DNA of 64,000 bases from Margaritifera margaritifera (Eukaryota; Mollusca; Bivalvia; Unionida; Margaritiferidae), in the NCBI GenBank assembly GCA_029931535.1, contig JAQPZY010001685.1:8055001-8119000 (forward strand). The letters are read 5' to 3'. A program made the position numbers and the translations under genes. Shown here in pieces: positions 45,520 to 53,513 of this stretch. The notes beneath the pieces were generated by a model. That model had not been told where the DNA came from. It searched no databases and worked only from the letters and a program-made list of their open reading frames with translations. The stretch's first letter is position 1. The number at the start of each line of letters is the position of its first letter.

Positions 45520-46463
45520 TTAGAGAACTTGTTTTTTTCGAAAATGTAGTTTCACCGTGAATTTTCCTTTGTCAATGAATGGCACATCTTGTCCCAAACC
45601 TCCTTTTATACTAATGTGGACACTGTCAAAATACGATTTACTGACTGGAAGATAATGAGGATGTACAAATTCACAGTGAACGTGAAACGTGTTTCCACCT
45701 TCTTCGTACGCACCAGCAGCAGTATCCACTTTGAAAGGAATGACTCTCAGTAAGGGAGCAGCTGTGTGGCCCACCACGTTGTACTCCACCACATCGGAGT
45801 ACACAAACATTAAATTCAGTCCAACGTTCAATTCGATAGGGGTGCGAAAAGCCTCTCCGAAATCTGTGTTGGTGTGGATTGTTCGTTCACCATGATACTT
45901 TTTATTTCCACCCAAAATATCAAATAACCCAGCAGAAAAACCGATGGTCATGAATTTTCTTTCGTGCGCGGGTAAGTGTTTGTCTTCTTTCTCGTCGAAT
46001 GGCTTTCCCTCATGCCCTTTCAAAAATTGCAAGAGGAAACGGCGTGCCACAGGATGGTATTTGATCTCTACCCATTTTTGGTTTTTTTCCAAGGCTTTGC
46101 CAAATTGGGCTTCGAAGACGGCCGCAATCGTCTCCACCAAATGTTGAGCACTAAAATAATACCCTTCAGGAATTCTCATGCGATAGGTCGAGTAGGGAGT
46201 ATTGTCAGTTTTTGAACTCATTTTTTTCCCAATTTCAGGATCATGAGCGTCCAACTCTTTTTGCACTTTTTCGTTATAGATTGCTACGTCAAAAATGGTT
46301 TGATTTCCAGACACATTCTTTCTACCAAAGCCACTTCCCAATGAGCGTCGTGATCCAATTGGAAGGCCTGGGGTAATTTGGCCGTGAAACAACATAATTT
46401 GTTGTTGGGAAACACATCCATGGAACTGTCATTGGGTAAAGTTAAATAAAATTGGTCATTCAT
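45520..46463 (-). pseudogene. Penton-type minor capsid protein, one frameshift
   Basis: ATG at 46463 overlaps the stop of the gene before it (ATGA) and opens MNDQFYLTLPNDSSMDVFPN and later HWEVALVERMCLEI, the standard beginning of Polinton pentons, before a stop at 46284-46286. The rest is in the next frame: TYRMRIPEGYYFSAQHLVET, KFMTIGFSAGLFDILGG, LNLMFVYSDVVEYNVVG, and SVHISIKGGLGQDVPF with VKLHFRKKQVL at the end. The two frames overlap between 46284 and 46395, so one small insertion or deletion there broke the gene. The single jelly-roll protein forms capsid vertices. Confidence 0.85.
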
Positions 46464-46903
46464 AGTTCTAAGGTGGTTCTGGTGTCCGAGGAGTCACTCA
46501 AGTGAAGAGAAGAATGATGTTCAAAAGGTTCCAAAAGAGAATTTGTATTGTGGTGGTGACTGGACGAAGAAGAAGGTGAACTGGCGTTGGTCGAACTAGC
46601 GTGGTTGTTGCTATGGCTGCTGTTGTCTGTCGTAAATTTCAAAGAGGGACTGGGTAAAAGATAACCGATGCAACTGCTAAGTAAAATGGTCCACAATTGT
46701 TTGTCTCCTTGTTGTAAACTCAAATTGGTAATAGCTGCTCCGATGACACAATACACTACAAAAATTTGGCAGAAAAAGACGATTTGATTTTTAGGCACAG
46801 GTTCTCCACACCACACCCAAAGTGGTTGTTTTTGTAATTCTTGAAGAGAAGAACTAAGTGAAAGAGTCTTTGAAGTCTGGGTTGCTGCTGTGTTGAATGG
46901 CAT
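46460..46903 (-). CDS. Two-transmembrane small protein
   Basis: A 147-residue product with two hydrophobic segments, IVFFCQIFVVYCVIGAAITN and LWTILLSSCIGYLLPSP, separated by a short loop, then a long Ser/His/Asn-rich tail. The ending C-I-G-Y-L-L-P-x-P of the second segment is, as I recall, shared by small membrane proteins placed beside the penton gene in other Polintons. It overlaps the penton start by four bases. A TATA-like box TATAAAAAG lies about 25 bases upstream, inside the integrase coding end. Function unknown; a virion or host membrane role is inferred. Confidence 0.7.
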   Translation of the reverse strand: MPFNTAATQTSKTLSLSSSLQELQKQPLWVWCGEPVPKNQIVFFCQIFVVYCVIGAAITNLSLQQGDKQLWTILLSSCIGYLLPSPSLKFTTDNSSHSNNHASSTNASSPSSSSSHHHNTNSLLEPFEHHSSLHLSDSSDTRTTLEL

Positions 46904-46912
46904 GTTGTTAGT

Positions 46913-48034
46913 TTACTTCTTTTTCTTTTTATAGTCGACGACTTGAGAAGCAGCAATCCAAGAATCAAAACTAGGGGGATATCCTTTCCAACGTACTTTG
47001 ACTTCTTCTATTCGACGTTTACCTACTTTCCGTGTTCTTTGTTCGAGAATGCTTTCGATGTCGTAGAAGACGTCTTCTTTTTTGGTCACTCGTTGTAACT
47101 CAGGCAAGTAAAATGTTCCTTTGAGTACTTCACCGTGCATGTCTTCCAATTTATAGACGGGAGGATAACGTCCACGGACAGGGGTAGTGACACGAAACAA
47201 TTCGGTAGTCCAGTTGGGTAAATAACCTTTGTCAAAAGTGCGTTTGGTTTTTCCGATGCGAACCCAATCTCCTGTCTTTAACTCCAACAAGGGTGTCTTC
47301 TTCTTCTTCTTTTTTTTCTGGGGTGAACCAAATAATTTATCAAATACGGACACTTCGTTTTCAGGGCTGACCTCTTCGGGGGCACATCCGATGCTACGAT
47401 GGTACGATTGATTGTACGCTTTGACCAAACGAGGTAACACGTCGATGTACTTGAGAGTATGTTGATGTGTAAAATATTTCCATATGCGTTCTTTCAAAGT
47501 TCTTTGAAAACGTTCCACGATACTGGCTTTGGTTTCAGGATTTTCGGTAGTAAAAAAATGAATTTGTCTTTGTTTCAATTCTTTTTGAAAAGCTTGGTTT
47601 CGAAATTCGGTGCCTTTGTCAGTTTGCCATCGTAAAGGTTGGCGTCCACTTTGTTTCAAGACCAATTTTAAGGCCCGTACCAATTCGGAACTGCTTTTAG
47701 AGGTCAAAGGCACGACCCAAGCAAATTTGGAAAACACGTCGATGACACAAAACAAATATTTGTGACCACGATTGTAAGTGGCTAAATGAGAGACGTCGGC
47801 TAAATCGGATTGCCATTGATGATCGATGCCTTCCACTTGAGTGGTACTTCTAGAAAATTTACGTCGAATGGGTTTGTGTAATGTGTACGTCGATTGTTCT
47901 TGTAACCATCGTCGTACTTCAGGTAAACGTACACTTTTCAATTTACTTTTAGCAGCTCGATATAATTTTTGAACTCCTCCGTAACCAGCAGCATGGCCAT
48001 GATTGTAATAAAGGCTAGCTAACAGTTTCTCCAT
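46913..48034 (-). CDS. Retroviral-type integrase with C-terminal chromodomain (Polinton INT)
   Basis: The 373-residue product begins MEKLLASLYYNHGHAAGYGG, the usual lead-in, with RRWLQEQSTYTLH before the core. The catalytic triad is Asp77 (HQWQSDLADV), Asp139 (RWQTDKGTEF) and Glu174 (ASIVERFQRTL), with 34 residues between the last two, the classic D,D-35-E spacing. An SH3-like part follows (TGDWVRIGKTKRTF, GTFYLPELQRV), then a chromodomain at about 320-368 (VFYDIESILEQ, VKVRWKGYPPSFDSW). The frame is unbroken and all catalytic residues are present, so the enzyme may be functional. It inserts element DNA into the genome. Confidence 0.95.
   Translation of the reverse strand: MEKLLASLYYNHGHAAGYGGVQKLYRAAKSKLKSVRLPEVRRWLQEQSTYTLHKPIRRKFSRSTTQVEGIDHQWQSDLADVSHLATYNRGHKYLFCVIDVFSKFAWVVPLTSKSSSELVRALKLVLKQSGRQPLRWQTDKGTEFRNQAFQKELKQRQIHFFTTENPETKASIVERFQRTLKERIWKYFTHQHTLKYIDVLPRLVKAYNQSYHRSIGCAPEEVSPENEVSVFDKLFGSPQKKKKKKKTPLLELKTGDWVRIGKTKRTFDKGYLPNWTTELFRVTTPVRGRYPPVYKLEDMHGEVLKGTFYLPELQRVTKKEDVFYDIESILEQRTRKVGKRRIEEVKVRWKGYPPSFDSWIAASQVVDYKKKKK
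46925..46933 (-). promoter_or_regulatory. TATA-like box before the two-TM protein gene
   Basis: TATAAAAAG on the minus strand, about 22-30 bases before the ATG at 46903 and inside the integrase coding end, where it also encodes a Tyr-Lys pair. Confidence 0.4.
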
Positions 48035-48047
48035 GATGATGATTTCC

Positions 48048-48635
48048 TCAAGAATAAGTCAACCAAGTTCCAATACTCTTTTCTTCGTGAGGTATCTTTT
48101 TGGATTGTTGTTTACGTGTCCGACGTGCTACTGGGGTAAAGGTAGTTTGAACAGGGGTCATAGGTTCTGTTTTGACTTCTTTCTTCACTTCTTTATTTTT
48201 CTCTTCTGAGGGTAAAGGGGTAGGCATCTTCTTTTTCATCCAATCCGGTGTGGCTAACTTTTTTATTTTTTTAAGAGATGGAGTTAGTAAAAACTCTTCT
48301 TCGTCTTCTTCTTCTTTGACGGTCATCCCTGTACCGGTGTCTGTTTTAGGTTCGCTTTTCATTAGGGCCTTAAAATCTCTCAGAGTGGGTGAAGCTGTTT
48401 CGTCGACTGCTTTTTGGCGAAAGAGTTGTAGACGTTGTAAAAGTTGACCGTACATTTGCGATTTTTCTGTTTCGGACACATCGTTGCGTTCCATCAGGGA
48501 TTGTATTTCTTGTTGTAACTGAGACATTTCGTTGAGATTAGGATTGGGTGGTAAATGAGGTATCCGTTGTTCGTTCCAACGATGAAATTCCATCCATCGT
48601 TTGTAAGGTACTAAAGTCAGTTTTCGTCCTTTCAT
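48048..48635 (-). CDS. Unknown conserved Polinton protein, charged and partly coiled
   Basis: ATG at 48635 opens MKGRKLTLVPYKRWMEFHRW. Just upstream in frame, without an ATG, is LVPLDE, so a non-standard or upstream start is possible. The middle is a Gln/Glu-rich likely coiled coil (SQLQQEIQSLMERNDVS), followed by Lys/Glu-rich low-complexity sequence and TFTPVARRTRKQQSKK. Proteins starting with a similar L-x-L-V-P-x-x-x-W block occur near the integrase in other Polintons, as far as I recall. The role is unknown; scaffold or DNA binding would fit the composition. Confidence 0.6.
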   Translation of the reverse strand: MKGRKLTLVPYKRWMEFHRWNEQRIPHLPPNPNLNEMSQLQQEIQSLMERNDVSETEKSQMYGQLLQRLQLFRQKAVDETASPTLRDFKALMKSEPKTDTGTGMTVKEEEDEEEFLLTPSLKKIKKLATPDWMKKKMPTPLPSEEKNKEVKKEVKTEPMTPVQTTFTPVARRTRKQQSKKIPHEEKSIGTWLTYS

Positions 48636-48711
48636 TTCATCCAAAGGTACCAAAAAGGTGTGGTCTTTTCAGAGAAGGGTGGTCCTTTTTATCTTTTTTT
48701 GGGGGGGGGGG

Positions 48712-49134
48712 TTATCGCATGACCCCTCCTAAAAGTGGTCCAGCAATCGTTCCTAACAAAGGAGCGGCTATTTTTAACAACGGGCCTATCAACATAGGTA
48801 GAAATCCTCCTCGTTGTACCAACATTTTTTTCTTTTGTTGAAGAGGTATTTTCTTTTTTACCATTTGACGAAGAACGTTCCGATGTTTCCCTAATTTTTG
48901 TTTCTGTATCTTGGACAAAGGTACCGTTCCTTTCAACACGTTCAAACAACATTCACACACGGTATCGATGATTTCTTTAGGGGCTTTTTGAATGAGTTGT
49001 TTTCGCATGGGAGGATTGGATTTGGTCAAGACAGACAAGACATCCCAATGTTTAGCCAGACGAGGGGGAAGTCGTCCTTGTTTGGTGGTTTTACTTTTCT
49101 TCTTTTTTTGGTGGTGTGCACGTTTGGGAGCCAT
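48712..49134 (-). CDS. pX-like basic core protein with hydrophobic C terminus
   Basis: The 140-residue product starts with a Lys-rich tract (MAPKRAHHQKKKKSKTTKQG), has a helical middle (IIDTVCECCLNVLKGTVPLS, HRNVLRQMVKKKIPLQQKKK) and ends RGGFLPMLIGPLLKIAAPLL plus a Gly-rich hydrophobic run. The basic body and Gly-Gly-hydrophobic patch resemble the adenovirus pX core-peptide precursor, and the C-E-C-x-x-N-V-L-K-G string is typical of a common Polinton protein. A TATA-like box (49186-49193) lies about 52 bases upstream. Its body is paralogous to the N-terminal domain of the next gene. Confidence 0.75.
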   Translation of the reverse strand: MAPKRAHHQKKKKSKTTKQGRLPPRLAKHWDVLSVLTKSNPPMRKQLIQKAPKEIIDTVCECCLNVLKGTVPLSKIQKQKLGKHRNVLRQMVKKKIPLQQKKKMLVQRGGFLPMLIGPLLKIAAPLLGTIAGPLLGGVMR

Positions 49135-49185
49135 CTTTAGAGGTGAGGAGAAGTAAGTCTGAAGTCTTTGGCATTTTACCCTTCT

Positions 49186-49193
49186 ATTTTATA
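49186..49193 (-). promoter_or_regulatory. TATA-like box before the pX-like gene
   Basis: TATAAAAT on the minus strand, about 52 bases before the ATG at 49134 and overlapping the stop codon of the gene upstream. Confidence 0.5.
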
Positions 49194-50115
49194 CTGGAAT
49201 ACGTCTCCACTGATTGTCTGCACGACGTACCAACTTCACGACTTGTCTCACTCGACGTTGAGGTGTTTTCAATGGACTAAATCGTCTCAATTCATCTTTG
49301 GATAAATCCACTAAACTTTGTAAGATGCCAGTTCTTTCTTGGACTTTGGTTTTAGGGGATGGTACTTTGTTGGTGGCTGCTGCCATGGCTAAATCAGCTG
49401 AAGTCGACGAGGGTCCCGAAGGGGTGACTTTCGAAATAGGCTTCCATTTTTGCATCAAATTAGGAAACACTTGTCTTAAGTTTGTTTTGGCAGGCATCAT
49501 CGTGAAGGGTGGTGAAAAAGACAAAGATGATGGGGACGAAGGAGAAGGAGACCTCGTCACGGTTGTTTGTCGTGGTGTCTTGCGGGTGTACGTTTGCGTC
49601 CTGGCTGCAGTACCTCTTTTACGGCGGGTGCTAGTGGTGGTGGTGGTAGGTGTTGTTTTCTTCTTCTTCTGGGCACGACTTTTCTTTTTCTGAGGGCTGC
49701 CTTTCTTCTTTTTCTTGGTGGTTTTCTTCTTTGGACTTTTCTTTTTAGGAGTTTTTTTGGGTGTTTTGGTTTGGGTATCATTAGGATCCCATTTCAAAAG
49801 GGAACGAATCATGACCCCTCCTAAAGAACCACTTCCACCAGGAGTTAAAATGATTTGTTTTTTAGTCCGTGAATCGATTCTAGGATCAGCCAGTTGTGAC
49901 AATGCCGATTTATGTCTTTGAAAAAAACGTTGAGTTTGATGAGGGATGTGAATGATGCCTTGTAGTAATTGACGTGCTGTCAAAGTAAACCATCGTAACA
50001 CTTCTTTAAGACTCGCTTCTAACAAATGAGCACGGACTTGTGAATTTTTTTCACGACTGATGCCACACAAGGCACGAATCAATTTAGCCGAAGGATGAGG
50101 TTGAAAGGAAGTCAT
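49189..50115 (-). CDS. Large basic core-type protein with pX-like N-terminal domain
   Basis: The 308-residue product overlaps the ATPase stop by four bases (ATGA). Residues 1-105 (ALCGISREKNSQVRAHLLEA, TARQLLQGIIHIPHQTQRFF, RHKSALSQLADPRI, then a Gly-rich patch) align piece by piece with the middle of the 140-residue pX-like protein encoded just after it. Next come about 80 residues of Lys/Pro/Thr repeats (KKTPKKKSPKKKTT), a Ser/Pro linker, and a C-terminal basic helix domain ending RRADNQWRRIPV. It looks like a DNA-condensing core protein made by duplication and extension of the pX-like gene. This is inference from sequence layout. Confidence 0.65.
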   Translation of the reverse strand: MTSFQPHPSAKLIRALCGISREKNSQVRAHLLEASLKEVLRWFTLTARQLLQGIIHIPHQTQRFFQRHKSALSQLADPRIDSRTKKQIILTPGGSGSLGGVMIRSLLKWDPNDTQTKTPKKTPKKKSPKKKTTKKKKKGSPQKKKSRAQKKKKTTPTTTTTSTRRKRGTAARTQTYTRKTPRQTTVTRSPSPSSPSSLSFSPPFTMMPAKTNLRQVFPNLMQKWKPISKVTPSGPSSTSADLAMAAATNKVPSPKTKVQERTGILQSLVDLSKDELRRFSPLKTPQRRVRQVVKLVRRADNQWRRIPV

Positions 50116-50906
50116 CTCTCAAAAGAGTGTGAGACAGAAATGACGTAGTAGGTTGTTTTTATAGTTTTTTTTTTAAAATGGGCTGAAGGGGACGTGTAAA
50201 TGACAGGACCACCTTCTTCAACCCAAGGATGAAACAATTGGGCACGAAATCTCAAATAGTCAGGAGTGGTAGGTTTTAAGTCAATGAGTAAATACTCGTG
50301 AGGGGTTTGAGTGGCATCGTCGTACGCATAATTGAGCCAAGGAGCCCCTAACTGTTTGGCTAACACTTGTATTTGAGATTTGTCTCTGGGGCTTTTAAAC
50401 AAGACCACGTAATGAGCATTCAGACTAATGGTTCGATGGGCTTTACTTTGTTGAAATAAATTTTGAGTAATGTAGACAATACTAGCATTACGATGGTGTC
50501 CTTTTCGTGTAAACCAAAGTTTAATTTCTTCTTCGTCTTCTCCTAACATGTCATCAAAAATAACCAAATGGGCTTGAGTCACGTCAGACACGATTCCATC
50601 GTCTTCGTGAGGAATACCATCCACAAATGAAATGGTTTCTCCTTGACTTTCTTTCAATAACGTGTAAGACGGTTGCCACTCTATGTAACACCACACGATG
50701 CGTTGAGGTGGACGATCGAACAAAATAGCTTTATGTTCGATCAAACGTTTGACAAATTCGGTTTTACCTGAACCACTCGGTCCAGCAATCAACATGTTAA
50801 ATGGATGGCACAGATACAAAGCATTCCAACTGGGACGATCTAACTTTTCGTCAATCACTTTAACCACAGAAGAGGAGGAGGCAGACGAGGCAGAAGATGT
50901 AGCCAT
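50112..50906 (-). CDS. A32-like (FtsK/HerA) genome-packaging ATPase
   Basis: The ATG at 50906 (MATSSASS) is preferred over one 63 bases upstream, because a TATA-like box (50953-50960) lies between them and family members start near here. The 264-residue product has Walker A GPSGSGKT at 42-49, Walker B HLVIFDDM at about 113-120, then KGHHRNASIVYITQNLFQQS and LFKSPRDKSQI, the glutamine/arginine-finger landmarks of viral DNA-packaging ATPases. The frame is unbroken and key residues are present. It drives DNA into capsids. Confidence 0.93.
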   Translation of the reverse strand: MATSSASSASSSSVVKVIDEKLDRPSWNALYLCHPFNMLIAGPSGSGKTEFVKRLIEHKAILFDRPPQRIVWCYIEWQPSYTLLKESQGETISFVDGIPHEDDGIVSDVTQAHLVIFDDMLGEDEEEIKLWFTRKGHHRNASIVYITQNLFQQSKAHRTISLNAHYVVLFKSPRDKSQIQVLAKQLGAPWLNYAYDDATQTPHEYLLIDLKPTTPDYLRFRAQLFHPWVEEGGPVIYTSPSAHFKKKTIKTTYYVISVSHSFER

Positions 50907-50952
50907 GACTGAGGTAAGAAGATTTTTGAAAAGAAGACAAAAGACTAAAGGC

Positions 50953-50960
50953 ATTTTATA
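50953..50960 (-). promoter_or_regulatory. TATA-like box before the packaging ATPase
   Basis: TATAAAAT on the minus strand, about 47 bases before the chosen ATG at 50906. Confidence 0.5.
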
Positions 50961-51025
50961 CATTTTCATACACGTTTATTTTTGTTTTTTTTAAAAAACA
51001 ACGAACCAACCAACAAAAACATATT

Positions 51026-51352
51026 TTACAACTTTACACGAACACGAAGAAGTGAATTAGTGAGAAAATATGCAATTAAAATGAACACGTACAAAATGAA
51101 GACTACCACTAAAACATTTAAAGTTATCTCTAAACAAGTCAATGTACAACAATAGTTTCGTGTCCTAGTAACGAAAGACACAGACACTGTTTGGGGTGGT
51201 GGTATTCTTCTGCTCGTCTTTGTTTTTGAATGCTCTGACGACGGCGGCAAGGAAGGGTTATGTTCCTCAAGAGGTATTTGAACCACAGCAGTGGTGTCAC
51301 GTTCTTCTTCTTCTTCTTTCAGGGTTTCCCATGGAGGTTCCCATTTTTTCAC
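51026..51352 (-). CDS. Small single-pass membrane protein, start uncertain
   Basis: Up to 108 codons with a Glu-rich N-terminal part (KEEEEERDTTAVVQIP), a Cys-containing stretch and one transmembrane segment (VLVVVFILYVFILIAYFL) before a short basic tail. No ATG begins the frame: the open stretch starts after a stop near 51373 and its first candidate is a GTG. The gene may use a spliced 5' exon, a non-AUG start, or have lost its start by a small indel. Not recognised. It sits between two unknown small genes and the ATPase. Confidence 0.45.
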   Translation of the reverse strand: MKKWEPPWETLKEEEEERDTTAVVQIPLEEHNPSLPPSSEHSKTKTSRRIPPPQTVSVSFVTRTRNYCCTLTCLEITLNVLVVVFILYVFILIAYFLTNSLLRVRVKL

Positions 51353-51362
51353 TTTTGGACCC

Positions 51363-51674
51363 TTATGGACAAGTTACCAAATCTTTGGCAAACTGAGCCA
51401 CTTCTTGTAGCCAATATTGGAAACCAAGGTTTCTCCAGGGTCGTACATCTTTCCAATTGAAAAGGTGTTGGTGTAACTCACTAGCAAAACACACTTCTTG
51501 AAATGTTTTATACACAGATAAAGTGTGACGAATGTCTTCTTCACATGGAAGTTCCTCACTAATTTTCATCACCACTCTCAACGCTTTACGTACAATGTGT
51601 CTTTCTTGGACTGATAAAATCAAGTTTTTATAGTCTTCTTCTTCTACTAAGTCCAAAAAAGAACACAGGGTCAT
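51363..51674 (-). CDS. Unknown 103-residue protein
   Basis: ATG at 51674 opens MTLCSFLDLVEEEDYKNLIL; the sequence is helical and mixed charged (RHIVRKALRVVMKISEELPC, then EVCFASELHQHLFNWKDV). It overlaps the end of the upstream gene (51628-51948) by 47 bases in another frame, as expected in a compact viral-type genome. No family recognised. This cluster of small genes lies where Polintons carry accessory or host-interaction genes. Confidence 0.5.
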   Translation of the reverse strand: MTLCSFLDLVEEEDYKNLILSVQERHIVRKALRVVMKISEELPCEEDIRHTLSVYKTFQEVCFASELHQHLFNWKDVRPWRNLGFQYWLQEVAQFAKDLVTCP

Positions 51675-51948
51675 ATTGTTTTTTGGAACTCAACAATTGA
51701 GTCCAAAACAACCACGGATCCTCCAAAAGAATCCAAGGTAAACACTTGTCCTCAAAAATAGTCCACAACGAATGTCCTGGAAAACGAATTCCAAGATAAG
51801 CAGTATATAAGACACACACCACATAACGTCCAAAATTCAATGGAAACAGTTCTTGTATCACTTTTTTATAATCCTCTAAGGTCTGAACATGATCTGTGAT
51901 TTCTTTCCACGGAATCCGTTTCACGAGTGACGTGTAGAGCTCTGGCAT
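51628..51948 (-). CDS. Unknown ~106-residue protein, 5' end duplicated nearby
   Basis: ATG at 51948 opens MPELYTSLVKRIPWKEITDH, then YKKVIQELFPLNFGRYVVCV, a hydrophobic LYTAYLGIRFPG and FEDKCLPWILLEDPWLFW. A partial copy of its first ~20 codons and the TATA-like word before it lies just upstream at 52016-52085. The word CTATAAAAG (51956-51964) is only about ten bases before the ATG, so either the real start is further downstream or the word is not a promoter here. Function unknown. Confidence 0.45.
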   Translation of the reverse strand: MPELYTSLVKRIPWKEITDHVQTLEDYKKVIQELFPLNFGRYVVCVLYTAYLGIRFPGHSLWTIFEDKCLPWILLEDPWLFWTQLLSSKKQYDPVFFFGLSRRRRL

Positions 51949-51999
51949 ACCCACTCTTTTATAGCCAGGCTGCCCAATAGACACTTAGCGTGTACCGAT

Positions 52000-52085
52000 A
52001 AAGCATGAATGCTCATGTTTGACTTCCTTCCACGGAATCCGTTTCACGAGTGACGTGTACAGTGCAGGCATGCCAACTCTTTATA
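52000..52085 (-). pseudogene. Partial tandem copy of the 5' end of the 51948 gene
   Basis: The sequence CGTTTCACGAGTGACGTGTA and its flanks occur at about 51917-51936 and again at about 52040-52059. The upstream copy starts CCTATAAAGAGTTGGCATG, encodes about 17 matching residues (LYTSLVKRIPWKEV) and then diverges to a stop. It is a tandem partial duplication about 123 bases long in period. Confidence 0.75.
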
Positions 52086-52390
52086 GGGGTCGATGGCAAA
52101 GGTAGGTATCTTGGGTGGCATGTTTTTTATAGCCAGGCTCCCAAGGTTGGTACCTTTTGAGAAAGTCTCCGTGAACGTAGCTATTGTGATAGACGTTTCC
52201 CATAATCATTCTTCTTTGACCTTGGAAGAGGGTATAGTGTACAGCTCGAGAAATGACTTTGAGTTTACGTTTCACTTGGATCTTGACAAACTCTTGGTAA
52301 ATCTTTTCGTGCACTTCCAAAGGCAAGCCACGAATGTACTCTGGTAAAGTTTCCGTATTCTTCTAAAGAAGAAGTATTCTCCTCCGACAT
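52081..52390 (-). pseudogene. Unknown small protein, frameshifted near its start
   Basis: ATG at 52390 opens MSEENTSSLEE, but the conserved-looking remainder is one frame away: NTETLPEYIRGLPLEVHEKI, then VKRKLKVISRAVHYTLFQGQ and YHNSYVHGDFLKRYQPWEPG, to a stop near 52081. The L-P-x-E-V-x-E-K-I piece resembles the start of an F-box, but it is too short to call. A small insertion or deletion near 52365 would explain the split. The frame itself has no ATG of its own. Confidence 0.4.
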
Positions 52391-52399
52391 GGAATTTTT

Positions 52400-53074
52400 T
52401 TACTTCTTCTTCTGTTTGATATCTGGCTCATCGTACCCGTACTGTTCTAAGGCCACTAAAGGTAAGAAGTGACAGTGCGGAGACCATCTGACATGTTCAA
52501 TGTCAGTTGAGTCGGTAGGCTCCCATTGGTGAAGTTTCACACCGCAACTGAAACATTGAACTTTATCTCCTTCTCCCACGTATTTAAATCCAGATCTAGC
52601 TAAACCTTCCGGTTTAGGACCTTCTAGATATTTTGGCCACTTGTCTTTGAATGACTCGAGACGACTTTCATACTTGGAATAACCAAGTAAACTCACAGGT
52701 ATTCTGACATGCGAATGTTGACCAACATTGACCTTGTTGTCATTAACGTCAATACCAGTTCCTTTAGTATTTCCACTGAAGCAAAAAGGGCGTACTGCCT
52801 CTTTAGAGGGTGGCCGATGAGTGGTGGTGAGACTTGGAGAGGGTCCTGAATCCAAGATGTTACAAGCTACGGAATCCGTTTGAACGAGTGAATCGGGAAT
52901 ACCAAACCGTACAGAATCCGTTTCATCGCATGGTACTGAATCACACTCCAAGTCGTGATGATAGTCCTTGGAGTTCACACTACCACTAGATTTCTCCCTT
53001 GGTAATGGTGGTGGGTGGGTGGTAGTTTGAGTACTCTTATTGAAGTTTGGTGGAAGGATGACAAAATGACTCAT
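52400..53074 (-). CDS. BIR-domain protein (inhibitor-of-apoptosis-like)
   Basis: The 224-residue product has a Pro/Ser/Thr-rich N-terminal half and one BIR domain at about 135-206: YESRLESFKDKWPKYL, then LARSGFKYVGEGDKVQCFSC and EHVRWSPHCHFL. The zinc ligands Cys174, Cys177, His194 and Cys201 are all present, with the usual G-F-x-Y-x-G-x-x-D-x-V-x-C-F-x-C string. There is no RING finger. BIR proteins of insects and their viruses bind caspases or their activators; a role in blocking host cell death is inferred from the domain. A TATA-like box (53133-53141) lies about 60 bases upstream. Confidence 0.9.
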   Translation of the reverse strand: MSHFVILPPNFNKSTQTTTHPPPLPREKSSGSVNSKDYHHDLECDSVPCDETDSVRFGIPDSLVQTDSVACNILDSGPSPSLTTTHRPPSKEAVRPFCFSGNTKGTGIDVNDNKVNVGQHSHVRIPVSLLGYSKYESRLESFKDKWPKYLEGPKPEGLARSGFKYVGEGDKVQCFSCGVKLHQWEPTDSTDIEHVRWSPHCHFLPLVALEQYGYDEPDIKQKKK

Positions 53075-53099
53075 CTTCTTGCTTGGTTAACGTTGAAAG

Positions 53100-53493
53100 T
53101 CAGAATGAAGGGTTAGGCTTGGAAGGGGTTCCTTTTTTATACCTGTCGACTGTACCATCCGAAAAGTATTGTAATGTGATCCGTGGAAACGCTAAAGAAA
53201 GGTAAGCACAGTTTGGTGACCATCTGACATGTTCCAGGAGAGCTGATTTCTTACAATCCATACGAATAGTGGCACCACAACTAAAACACTGTACTTTGGT
53301 TCCCTGTCCAAAGTAAACAAATCCTGCTCTGGCTAAAGAGTAGGAAGTAGGTAATCCATTTTTTCCTAAGTTTTTTTGTGCTCCATCGATGAGGACAATA
53401 ACAATAGTCAGGCATGTGCTTAGGCCAATTTTTGAACCTCTTCAAACGACTGTCACACTCACCATAGTCAGGTAAAGCCCATGTTGAAGTCAT
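53100..53493 (-). pseudogene. Second BIR-domain protein, one frameshift
   Basis: ATG at 53493 opens MTSTWALPDYGECDSRLKRF and NWPKHMPDY, the first half of a BIR domain. After an A6 run near 53358-53364 the frame shifts, and the second half follows in the next frame: SLARAGFVYFGQGTKVQCFS, then ALLEHVRWSPNCAYL, with the Cys-x2-Cys, His and Cys zinc ligands kept, ending at TGA 53100-53102. It is a paralogue of the BIR gene just downstream. The break sits in a homopolymer, so a sequencing error is possible. TATA-like box at 53528-53537. Confidence 0.8.
53133..53141 (-). promoter_or_regulatory. TATA-like box before the first BIR gene
   Basis: TATAAAAAA on the minus strand, about 60 bases before the ATG at 53074. 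Confidence 0.45.
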
Positions 53494-53513
53494 CCTCTTG
53501 GTGTTGTGTCTCT

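Noticed and set aside
49298..49693. 131-codon plus-strand frame opposite the large basic core protein
   Set aside because: Antisense shadow of the Lys-rich minus-strand gene, giving Val/Phe-rich low complexity.
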